Assembly: GCA_001586965.3 (NCBI GenBank)
Contig: LUCW03000336.1
Location: 1 to 64,000 of the forward strand
From: Sphaeroforma sirkka
Lineage: Eukaryota; Opisthokonta; Ichthyosporea; Ichthyophonida
Length of the DNA: 64,000 nt
Direction of reading: 5' to 3'
Part shown: one piece after another, positions 1 to 9,346 of the stretch
How positions within the stretch are numbered: position 1 is the stretch's first letter
How the letters are laid out: the number at the start of each line of letters is the position of its first letter
Made by a program: the position numbers and the translations under genes
The notes under the pieces: generated by a model
What the model was told of the DNA's origin: nothing
Seen by the model: the letters and a program-made list of their open reading frames with translations, nothing else
Databases searched by the model: none

Positions 1-511
1 GAACCTGCATTAATACATATAAAATTGATAAATAGCAGCAGTCACTTAGAGCATGGTGTGAACCATGACTTCAAGTAAGCATCCATCTGTGGTCGACTTG
101 GGAAGTATTGTATTTTGAATAGTGATTGTGGTAGATCTGTAACTTGTCGATTTCGGTGGATTTCATCCGTCTACCAATTTTCGTTGTTCGCTGGTACCCG
201 AGTATACGTTGGCGTGGTATGCCGCTGCATGAAAGCACCAAAGCGTTGCCCTGTGTCACAACTCAACACGAACATACACGAACCGCAAATAAAGCCTCGA
301 TCTAAATAGAAAGGCTCAACAGATGTCATCCTACTGTATATACCGATGAGCTACAACTATCGCTTTCCAATCAATACTCCTGTAGTAAATGATGACCGAG
401 CCGATCGAAGAGTGAAATATTACTCAATAATTATGCAGCAGAGGTATAGTTTTGGGTCCAAGGGCTTGGTGAAGCCGAAGTATCAGCACAAACAGGCCCT
501 CACACCCGATA
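1..511. other. Intergenic, no gene seen
   Basis: No open frame here has recognisable domain content, and no splice-linked exon chain is apparent. It precedes a microsatellite. Confidence 0.5.
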
Positions 512-518
512 TATATAC

Positions 519-587
<69 letters not shown>

Positions 588-602
588 CATACATACATAC
601 AC

Positions 603-667
<65 letters not shown>

Positions 668-705
668 CATGCATACATACATACATACATATACATACAC
701 ATACA
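512..705. repeat. TA / CATA microsatellite
   Basis: Alternating (TA)n and (CATA)n tracts with small interruptions. Long open frames on both strands are only Tyr/Ile and His/Thr codon periodicity of the repeat. Confidence 0.95.
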
Positions 706-729
706 AATACATTTGACTCATAAACGAAT

Positions 730-1194
730 CTAACCCTCTGCTCGCCACTCGCCTCCTTTGCAGACGAAGGCTACTTCCCGGTCGCACTTAACCAGCAGAG
801 GATGTCTGAAGTAAAACACAGCCTCCCTTTCCTGATCCCCCTCAATCTTGACCACACCTTGGCCTGCCTTCAACGCCATTATCTCAGCCTTCAAGTTGCC
901 CCACTGACCCTCTGCTTCTTCGGCACTCGTTAGATCTTCGACATAGGCTTCCTTATCTGCTTGCGTTAAATCCAAGGGCACAAATTGGTTCACAAACTCT
1001 AAGCGATCATCCCTGCTAGCCAGATCAGACAATAGATCCAGCTTTGCTTGCAAACTCGCTGATATTGTTTGTTTGCAAGTTTTCAGGCTTAAGGTAACAC
1101 TCTCGTCGTCGCTCATATTTCTTAAAACAATATTCCTTCGCTCTCTGATGGATTGACCGTCGCGAAAACTATTTAAATACGATACATAGGTCAT
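730..1194 (-). CDS. Small hypothetical protein
   Basis: An open frame of 154 codons from an ATG at 1194, or 128 codons from the internal ATG at 1116, whose protein begins MSDDES. I do not recognise the family. The sequence is acidic and hydrophilic with no membrane segment. It ends in a conserved-looking core, [20 protein letters not shown], followed by GEWRAEG, which reads like the edge strands of a small beta domain. It is GC-richer than the flanks and has ordinary codon content, so it is probably a real gene or a terminal exon. It is head-to-head with the DUF1294 gene, with about 270 bp between the ATG at 1194 and that gene's start, suggesting a shared promoter region. The internal ATG is an equally good start because the first 26 residues look unstructured. 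Confidence 0.6.
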   Translation of the reverse strand: MTYVSYLNSFRDGQSIRERRNIVLRNMSDDESVTLSLKTCKQTISASLQAKLDLLSDLASRDDRLEFVNQFVPLDLTQADKEAYVEDLTSAEEAEGQWGNLKAEIMALKAGQGVVKIEGDQEREAVFYFRHPLLVKCDREVAFVCKGGEWRAEG

Positions 1195-1464
1195 AGGCAG
1201 TCTGACCTCCGGTGCGCTAAAAGTAAAAGTAAAAAAGTGTGATATTGTACAAAGTATTTACAAACAGAGCGTGTTTTTAAAACACTGTAGACAGGGACGC
1301 GTGGATGCAATGTTTATGAGTCATAGTCGATTTGATGAGTCAGCACTTTGTTTTATATATATTATTATAGAAAAAAAAAATGTCCTTTCCTTCAGTCGCA
1401 ACTCATTTTATAACCAACAACAACAGTGTTCATCATCACTTCAACACGGAGACGCATCAGAGAT

Positions 1465-1782
1465 ATGTCTGATGAAAGTTTGTTTAAAACAGTGTCGGTG
1501 GTGCTCAGTTTAGTTACACACTTCCGTTACTACTATATCTTATGCAACACTTGTGCATTTTTTGCAATGCGGCACGATAAGTTATGTGCGAGACTAGGTC
1601 AATGGCGTGTCTCTGAGGGGCTTCTGCATCTATGCAGTTTATCAGGCGGGTTTGTAGGCGCATATATAGCCATGCGTCTATTCCGGCACAAGCTATTAAA
1701 AACTAGATTTTTGGGCGTGTTTAGCTTGTGCGTCAGTTTGCATCTCCTGGGACTTTGGTTGGTCGCGAAAAAGATGGCATGA
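1465..1782 (+). CDS. DUF1294 small membrane protein
   Basis: A 105-residue protein from the ATG at 1465, the first ATG of its frame. The DUF1294 signature is clear: MRHDK at about residues 34-38, then GQWRVSEGLLHLCSLSGG, then MRLFRHKLLKTRF, matching the family pattern DK-x-A-x-R-x-R-I-x-E, GG, and RHK-x-x-K-x-x-F. Hydrophobic stretches at about residues 8-33, 49-66 and 79-98 suggest an integral membrane protein with short loops, as known for the family. Function is unknown. The family is mainly bacterial, so an intronless copy in an intron-rich genome raises the possibility of ancient transfer, but this is not shown. The upstream neighbour is divergently transcribed. Confidence 0.87.
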   Translation: MSDESLFKTVSVVLSLVTHFRYYYILCNTCAFFAMRHDKLCARLGQWRVSEGLLHLCSLSGGFVGAYIAMRLFRHKLLKTRFLGVFSLCVSLHLLGLWLVAKKMA

Positions 1783-2172
1783 CCATGTAGTAGTGCTGGC
1801 CGTGCTGGCTGTGCAGAAACTGAGTAGCGAAGTCATATCCGAATTAGGTAATAGTCCAGTGAATCGTGCGTGTCTCAGTGTTGGGTTGTGTGACGTTGCG
1901 TGTACTTCGCGTATCGTTCGGAGCGTACTAGCTTTATCTGATTCGTTATCAGAGCGGAGAGGACATTTCACAAAGATGGGGACTTGAATAGTGTGCGTGA
2001 ATCGTGCTCCTCTAGTTTATCTTGCGTGCTATATTACCTTGTGCTCACCACGTTGCAATGTCATACACACGCCTTAATACACATGTTGGGGTCACTAATA
2101 TTTTTTTCATTAGAGTTAGTTGATGAACTTGGTACCATGAATTTTTCGAATAGAGTTTATTTCTTTCAAGTA
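1783..2172. other. Intergenic, no gene seen
   Basis: Only short frames with no domain similarity. Probably the 3' flank of the DUF1294 gene. Confidence 0.5.
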
Positions 2173-2479
2173 ACACCTACACAGTAGCTGTCACTCCAAC
2201 TTTATCCACCCTAACGGATCTCTGCAGCTGCTCCGGTTTGGGAGGGCGGGGGGGAAAACTGTCACTTTGAATCCTTCGATATCTCATACCGATATAAATT
2301 GTATGAATTTGTTGGCTGGCGGACTCAGAGACGTTGCTTACCACCCCGATATAGCTCGATCGCAACCGTGTACGTATCAGACTACAATTTTGCGGACTAC
2401 ATCAACGTCGGTGCCGTATGCGTCTAGCGCTTAAAGCACCTCGAGCATCACCAAGTCACAGAAGGGGTTTAGCAACTTA
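2173..2479. repeat. Duplicated 3' gene end, copy A
   Basis: About 300 bp matching 3224-3503 with small indels and substitutions. It runs from ACACAGTAGCTGTCACT through CACCCTAACG to GGTTTAGCAACTT. Copy B continues into the 3' end of the large minus-strand gene, so copy A is a detached duplicate of that gene's last codons and downstream flank. Copy A stops exactly where the TATG microsatellite starts. Confidence 0.85.
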
Positions 2480-3030
2480 TGTATGCATGTATGCATGCAT
2501 GCATGCATGCATGTATGTATGTATGTGTGTGTGTACGTAAGTATGTATGTATGGATGTGTGCATGTATGCATGTATCTTTGTATGTATTTATATGTATTT
2601 ATTTATGTATGTATGTATGCATGCATGTATTTATGTATGTATGTTTGTATGTATGTATGTATGTATGTATGTATGTATGTATGTATGCATGTATGTATGT
2701 ATGTATGTATGTATATATGTATGTATGTATATATGTATGTATGTATGTATATATGTATTTATGTATGTACATATGTATGTATGTTTGTTTGTATGTATGT
2801 TTGTATGTTTGTTTGTATGTATGTATGTATGTATGTATGTGTTTATGTATGTATGTATGTTTGTATGTATGTATGTATATTTGTTTGTATGAATGTATGC
2901 ATGTATGTATGTTTTTATGTATGTTTGTATGTATTTATTGATGTATGTTTGTATGTATGTATGTATGTATTTATATAGTATATGTATGTAGTGTATGGAA
3001 GTATGGATGGATAGATGGATGGATGGTAGG
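2480..3030. repeat. TATG tetranucleotide microsatellite
   Basis: About 520 bp of (TATG)n with TTTG, CATG and TATT variants, grading into GGATGGATGG near 3005-3027. Overlapping open frames in all three plus frames and on the minus strand are repeat artefacts. Confidence 0.97.
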
Positions 3031-3223
3031 TAAAGCTCACGACTTCTTGATTGATTCATCAAGACTATTTGATGTACAACATAGATTTATGTCGGACAAG
3101 CATTGAGAACGACTCCGCAGAATTTGCAAAATGATGAATTAATAATGATTTACAGAATGATTTACAAAATGATGATTTAAAAAATGATGATATATTTGAC
3201 TTTTATTAGGCTATAGAGATGCT

Positions 3224-3503
3224 ACACAGTAGCCGTCACTACAACTTCATCCACCCTAACGATATCTTGGCGCAGCTGCTCTGGTTGGGGGTTTATACTG
3301 CTATTCTAGAATCCTTCGATCTCTCGATATGAGATTGTTGTCTGGCAGACCCAGAGGACACAATATACCCCCCCCTATGTAGCTCGATCGCAACCGTATA
3401 CGTATCAGACTATAATTTTGCGGACTACATCAACCGCGCCGTACGCGTCTGGCGCTTAAAGCACCTCGAGCATAACCAAGTCACAGAAGGGGTTTAGCAA
3501 CTT
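3224..3503. repeat. Duplicated 3' gene end, copy B
   Basis: Partner of 2173-2479. It contains the stop codon region and last codons of the large minus-strand gene (stop complement at about 3456-3458), so it is probably the ancestral copy. Confidence 0.85.
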
Positions 3504-6500
3504 TTCGAAATAAATCGTCTCCTTCGCACCCGCTGGGAGTGTGTTTCTGCCTAAACCTGTGCCTTCCCAGGGTAGACCCCAATACTCGATGTCGTTGAGG
3601 TAGTAGTCTGGATTGATGTTGGCGTAGTCTAGGCGCAACGTGGACCCGTAGGGCTGGGTGACGCCGTACTCGGCGATGCACTCGTCAATGCTGCCCGCAT
3701 TTTTGGAGCCAAAATTAGAACCCTGCGCCATCATTCCCTCGACGTCCTCCTGCACGTATTCTTGAGGCATATGGTGGAGTGTTACCGTTGAAGATGCGTA
3801 TGGCCTGCCTCTCGCCATACCCATCTTCATCTGCTGGTTGTTGGGGCAGTAGGCGCACTTGTTGAGTGCGTGGACCTGGGCGTACTTCTCGGGGAGTGAC
3901 AGGAGCTTGTTGTCGACGTTCTGGGTGAAGGTTGTGAAGTCCGAGGGCTTTGCGGCACACGTGCTGGTCACGGTGGACAGTGTTGGGAGTGTACGCCCAC
4001 TCGGCCGCCTGCATTCGGATGTTGAGACCGCTTGACTGGACCTTGTCGAGCACCACTACCTCGCCTAGGGAGACATCCAGGTAGTTGTTAGTGGCGTACA
4101 CTGGATCTACAGTGTCCACCAGACCGTAGTCTACGCGTCCATTGAAGAATGCCTCGGCGGCAATTCGTCCGGCCAGCCATGTGCGGGGCTTGTCGGCATA
4201 CTGATTCTTCTGGGGACTGATCCAGTTCGGGTAGTTTGGGTAGATAGTAATACCCCAAAATGTTGGAATTGTGTATGCATCCATAATGGCCCATGGGGTG
4301 TCGACGTACTGATTATCACGCATCACATATGCGTTCCAATCCAGTTTGCGGTTGCCGTGGGCAGGTCCGACGACTCTGTTTGGAGAGTAGTTGGCAGATG
4401 AGTACACCAAGATATGAAATTCAGGGATATGCTAGCAGGAGATTGGCAGGCCGGCACAAAGGAAGAAGGCTACAAAAGCTACAAAGGTATGGTCGTTAGA
4501 AAAGACTGCATAAAAAAGGCTATATTTGAACAGTGTGGTGTGCTTCAGTTTGACGACGTGTGATGCAGTGTGGTGTACTTCAATGTGACGACTATATAAA
4601 TTCGAGTAATAAAGGCTATAGAGATATTGCCGTTTTTTCATTCGAGTAGTCGAGTTGTGTGATGCAGTGTGGTGTGCTTCAGTGTGAAGACTATATAAAA
4701 GGCCATAGTTCTTGATTATTCGAACGCAGCGTGTTGCAGAGTTGTGTGATGTAGTATGGTGTGCTTCAGTTTGACCTGCATGTTATCGTGTGCACGTGCC
4801 CGGAGAGATAGTCGGCGAATCCGTTGAAGCGGCCACCGTTCTTGCGGAAGGGGGTGTTCTGCTTGCGGGTGCCCCATGTAGATGTGGGTGAGACTGATGT
4901 GCTATTGAAGCGTATCCCGGTGTTGATGGCATCCACGGGGGCACAGGTAGAGGTGTCGCCGTCGCTGAGCACTTCGCTGATGTTGTTGCCGTGTCTGTCC
5001 TTGACCGCGTATCGGTGGACCAGATTCTCGCGGCAGAATCCGGAGTCGAGCACACAGTTCTTCCACGATGTGCACATATGCGCGTCGCATGTCGTACACC
5101 CCATACCGTAGGTGGCCTCGCACTTCTGGCACCGCCCCGGGACAACGGCAGCAAACCCAGGCTCACACTGGGCGCAATCATCGCTCCGGACTGAGCACTC
5201 ACTCGCACAGCCCACCACGTGGTCGGGGCAGGGGCGGGTCTGCGACAGTTGGTTCCAGTAGAGTGCGCCGTTGTTCACAGCACTACAGGCGAGCGTGTGC
5301 GTCAGCATCTCGGACGTGGACATCGCGGCATCGGGTGTCATGTCTTTGGATTCGCTGATTCCGTTGAGCGTGGCGCTGAGGGTCACCGCAGATATGTTCA
5401 CCTTGGATATGCCTTTGGTTTTGAGGCCAAACGGATCGAAGCTGATGACTTCGCGCACAGACCAGTGATTGCACATGGTGTCGTCAGACTTGGCCTTGAT
5501 GGTGATGTAGCACTTCTTGCCCTTCAGATCGTAGCGGCACAGGTCGTTGTCCTGGCCCGGCGGAGCTCCAGGAGAGTACGCACCCATGTGCACCAGTTGG
5601 AAGTTCAGCGCCTGGCGCGAGCCTTTGCCCAGCGACAGCTGTGGCACGGCGTCCATGCGGCTGTCGCGTGTGTTCCACACCACCTCAACTACTCCGAATT
5701 TCAGGCCATCCTCTGCACCGTCCCGGTTTTCCACGGCGTCCATGCGGCTGTCGCGTGTGTTCCACACCACCTCAACTACTCCGAATTTCAGGCCATCCTC
5801 TGCACCGTCCGGGTTTCCACGGCGTCGCAGTGCTGCTCGACCTTAATCACCTCCAGACCGCCGTCGGTGTCAGCGGCACTGTGGCCATCAGCATCGGCGT
5901 CAATGGAAATCATTACCACCCCATCGGCCAGCACCTTGCCCATGTGTACATCTCATCCACGCCTGCAAAGTCCAGGTGCTGGTTCCAAGGATCAGCCCAA
6001 TAGAATGTGGAGTATAGCCTCCGAGGGTTTTCCAATCGGAGCGGCTGTATCCGTGGTATGAAAGGGCATGAGGCGATACGGGATCTCCTATCAGCACCTC
6101 GGTGGTGTTGCCGTCAGTGTTCCACGACAGAGTTTTGGGCGTTGTGCGAAGTCCATCGGCGTACATGGTGCCCGAGGGAGCGGACAGGCTGACTATTTCG
6201 GCGTGTACAATGTCGTCGGTGGGCGCCACCACTGTATCGGGGTTACAGGTGTCGGGGAATACTTTGTGAGCATGCAAGGGGACGAGATTGGTGCGAAGAG
6301 ACGAGGTTGATGCTAATTTTTTTTTACGGTCGGTGCTTATAGTTTCTAACACTTTTCTATCATTTCTAACACACAACACACTGTGAGTATTTCATGTGGG
6401 TATTAGCACATTATGGTGGGTATTAGCACACTATGGCAAGTAGAGTACGAGGAAGCGAATGGTATGTTGCTAGACGGTAACAGAACATTACAAAATAACG

Positions 6501-8603
6501 CGGCATAAAATGGAGCATGACATGAAAGGCAGCACGGCACGACACGAAAGGCAGCACGGCATGAAAGGAAGCATGGCATGGTATTTGGTATTCGGAGGGC
6601 GCATTGATCGTTCGAAGTTTGCAATGCATAGTGGGCACATACTGTATTTGCATAGGCCTTCAGTGGCGTCTTCGGAGGCGGAATAGAGATGACTGTCTGT
6701 GACCTTGAGCGCAAGAGTTTCGGTAACGACCTTGCCATCCTGTACCCAGAGAGGCTTGGACCGGACAGTGCCTTCGAACTGGAATTTAAGCGTATCCATA
6801 TCCCACTTGTTGATATTTCTACCAACCGGCTTGGCAAGACGCAAATTGAAGCCGAACTCGACCGAGGCTCTCGGTTTGATTATATCGGTCATGTGCTCAG
6901 ACTGGACAACCACCTGCGCGGGATACAAGGTGTCACACGTGAGCTTTACATCCACCACTCCATCAGCCTTGCCCGTATTCTGGACAATAAACACAACGTA
7001 GGCCTGGTCGTCCTTCTGGCCATCCGCATGCTGAATGAATTCAAGCTGTCTGGGGGCTGCGATGGAGAGCACTGGTTCTTCGATACGCACACCGTCCACT
7101 ACCGCCTTCATGTTGATTACATGTGAGGGGATCGTGAACCTAATTGTGCCATCAGCGTTGAGGACCTTGTCGTCGTATCGGCCCAGGTGTCGAGGGTGGT
7201 GCAGAACCAGCTTGCCAGTTTTGTCATCCATCTCTGCGCGAGCGTGTACCTCACCCTATTTGTTCTCGTAGCCGCCGGCGAGCTCGACCTTGCCGAATGG
7301 CTTGTAGGCCTCGGGCGAGGCCTGAAGCCCACTGATGGTGTTCCTCATGCAGTGTTCGACGGGGGTATCACACGTCTCGCTGGACGCTGCTGAGGATATA
7401 AAGAATAACTCCACATGCATCCGCCAACTCCAAAAATTCCCTGTCCGTGAACAGCAGTTGTGTACCGTCCACAGGCACTCCAGTGTTTGCGTGCACCTTT
7501 CGGGCCACCAGTAAGGAGCTGACGCTACGGGATTGTGCCGCCAGGGAATCCTCCAGCGAAGGCACAATCTGATCCGCGTCGGCATTCACGGGGACGAGAA
7601 GACTACGCTAGCGGGCCCAATCTGAGTAGCGAAATTGATGTCCACTTGCTCGTACATATCTTTGGCGCCTAAGCTGGCTGCAAACGGCGAGGTGTACTGG
7701 ATTGCCTGACCCTCGACGGGCGCGAGTAGCTCGTACCGGTATCCGTCAGCCACTTCGACGAAGTAGTGATTCACATTTGTCTTCCATGGGACGAAGAGTT
7801 CGTTGCGCAAATTGCCGGCCGCACATTGGATCGAATCAGTATTGGTATAGTCATAGGTGGCACCAGTCATGTACTGTCCAGTTGCGCACTGCGACACGAA
7901 AGTTCGGTACACTAGTGGTGTGGCAGCGAGCACCTCCATGTCGAGCGCAGCCACCACGTCCCCAACGCGGACGGAGAAGTACTCCACATCAACGTCGCAC
8001 CAGATATCCTCTTGACCGGAATCTTCGCCTTCTACGAGGGCGCGAATACGCCCATCTAGGGTGTACGTACCGAAGTTGGCGGGGTCAATAGCTTCAATTG
8101 ATTGGTGATGGGATCGAATACGTACTTTTCGTTGAGCATTGGAACGTCCATAGGGTGGCCCTCATCAGCACGGATGAAGGGCACTGTGTAATTGATTCGA
8201 ATGATTCCATCGTCCACAAACCCAGCCTCAGATTCGGGTAGCCCATGGAAGTACATGTTCTCATGAAATGGACCTCCAGGGCACAACGGAGCGGCTCCAG
8301 ATGTGCCGTTGTTGAGATTAGGCATGATATGATGATATACTTCAGGCACGGCGACCATGTCGTACTCGAACTGTCCGTTAAAGTGTAGAATAGACTTCCA
8401 AGCGCTCTCAAATTCATGCGTATCGACGCTGAAAGAATGCACCTGTCAGATAGTTCAGTAAGTCCACTCACTGACCACTGTTGACTGTCCAGACGACAGT
8501 GACCAGAGTCCAGAGTACAAGACTCCAGACTACACCAAATTCCAGAGTCACCAGTGACCATTGGTCTGACCAGACTGCTAGAGTGCTGGTCTTTGCTCTT
8601 CAT
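3456..8603 (-). CDS. Large secreted modular protein, gene A
   Basis: Protein-like sequence fills the minus strand in blocks at roughly 8056-8450, 7586-7987, 7270-7589, 6643-7260, 5870-6261, 4770-5870 and 3456-4431. Some joins are introns: exon bottom 6643 with a GTATGT donor and next exon top 6261 keep the frame. Others shift frame without clear splice sites. Visible modules are an N-glycosylation-rich beta-type region; an Ig-like segment near 6700-7200 with NTGKADGVVDVKLTCD and IIKPRASVEFGFNLRL; a cysteine-rich EGF/GCC2-like stretch near 4980-5240 (CAQCEPGF, CQKCEATYGMGCTTCD); and a C-terminal Trp/Tyr-rich region. This suggests an extracellular or surface protein of about 1,500 residues. Family is not recognised. 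It is paralogous to the plus-strand gene starting near 9.3 kb. The frame changes may be assembly errors, unseen short introns or decay. Confidence 0.6.
4531..4790. repeat. Degenerate repeat carrying TATA-like boxes
   Basis: The motif CAGTGTGGTGTGCTTCAGT occurs, with changes, at about 4531, 4566, 4665 and 4752. Two copies are followed by GACTATATAAA-type sequence. It lies in a probable intron between two exon blocks of gene A. Confidence 0.75.
5645..5818. repeat. 87-bp in-frame tandem duplication
   Basis: Two nearly identical 87-bp units (5645-5731 and 5732-5818) within coding sequence of gene A. The unit is 29 codons, so both copies stay in frame on the minus strand and repeat a segment containing VWNTRDSRMDAV. 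Confidence 0.9.
6262..6642 (-). other. Probable intron of gene A
   Basis: On the minus strand a GTATGT donor follows the LCKY codons at 6643, and an AG acceptor precedes FPDTCNPDTVV at 6261; the split codon is restored. Inside lies a short GC-rich tandem (about 6520-6580) of AAAGGCAGCACGGCA-type units. Confidence 0.6.
8465..8580. repeat. GACT/CCAGA-rich low-complexity island
   Basis: Short irregular iterations of ACTGTCCAGA, GAGTCCAGAGT and GACTCCAGACTAC. It resembles the larger islands near 15.5, 53.7 and 57.5 kb. Confidence 0.6.
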
Positions 8604-8631
8604 ATTTGTATTGTTTTTGTTTTAGCAAACC

Positions 8632-8721
8632 AAAATGAAGAACGTAATCGAGATCTGAATTTCCGGATCTCAATCCAAAATGAACAACGTAATCGAGATA
8701 TGAATTTCCGGATCTCAATCT
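8632..8721. repeat. 45-bp tandem duplication with inner palindrome
   Basis: Units 8632-8676 and 8677-8721 differ at a few bases. Each holds GAGAT-x-TGAATTTCCGGATCTC, an imperfect inverted repeat. It lies between the two divergent secreted-protein genes. Confidence 0.85.
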
Positions 8722-8876
8722 TGAATATGAATTTATTCTACTATCTGTCTGATATTGTGATACATAGACTGATAGTTTTGGGGCTGGAATACTAACAACA
8801 CTGACCGGCTCGATCAAGAAAAGTATGTACTATTCATTGTGATTCAAATACTTTAATCAATTCAAAGCCAGACTGT

Positions 8877-8920
8877 GCAAGGTACCCTGTGCAAGGTATC
8901 CTGTGCAAGGTGCCCTGGAT
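8877..8920. repeat. CTGTGCAAGGTAYC short tandem
   Basis: Three adjacent copies of a roughly 14-bp unit with single-base differences, in the same divergent intergenic region. Confidence 0.8.
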
Positions 8921-9240
8921 TTTTACTGTGTTACGTGTGATTGAAATTCACACGACAATCAGTGTTGCGGGGGATTGTTTTGTGAATTCGTCACATTGGG
9001 TATGATACACCACTTGATCGACTAGCTCATCGAGTAGCGACTACACTCTCAGTGATTTAGCCTGTCACCATTACTTGGCCAGTTATGTTTATGGTCAATC
9101 ACAGCTGTTTATCAAGTGTCTCTTTACGCCACCCTAACATCTATACGCATGATTTTCAGGGACACACATATGCCTTGAAGGGTTTTGGCAATTGGCTGAT
9201 GGGGGTTTTTTTTCCGGTTCTTCATTTACAAGTGACTACT

Positions 9241-9288
9241 ATGTCTTGTGCGTTTTTAGTTCTGTTGGCGTGCTGGGAATTTCTTCAA
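9241..9288 (+). CDS. Candidate signal-peptide exon of gene B
   Basis: ATG at 9241 opens a 16-codon hydrophobic frame (MSCAFLVLLACWEFLQ) followed by a GTATGT donor at 9289, just before the first long exon of the plus-strand secreted gene. The phase does not match the most obvious acceptor at 9346, so the link is unproven. Confidence 0.3.
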
Positions 9289-9346
9289 GTATGTGTATGA
9301 AAATTCACTAAGTGCACGATTTCATTATACTTTCATTCCAATTCAG

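Noticed and set aside
2479-2978. Overlapping open frames rich in Met-Tyr-Val-Cys
   Set aside because: They are translations of the TATG microsatellite in all frames.
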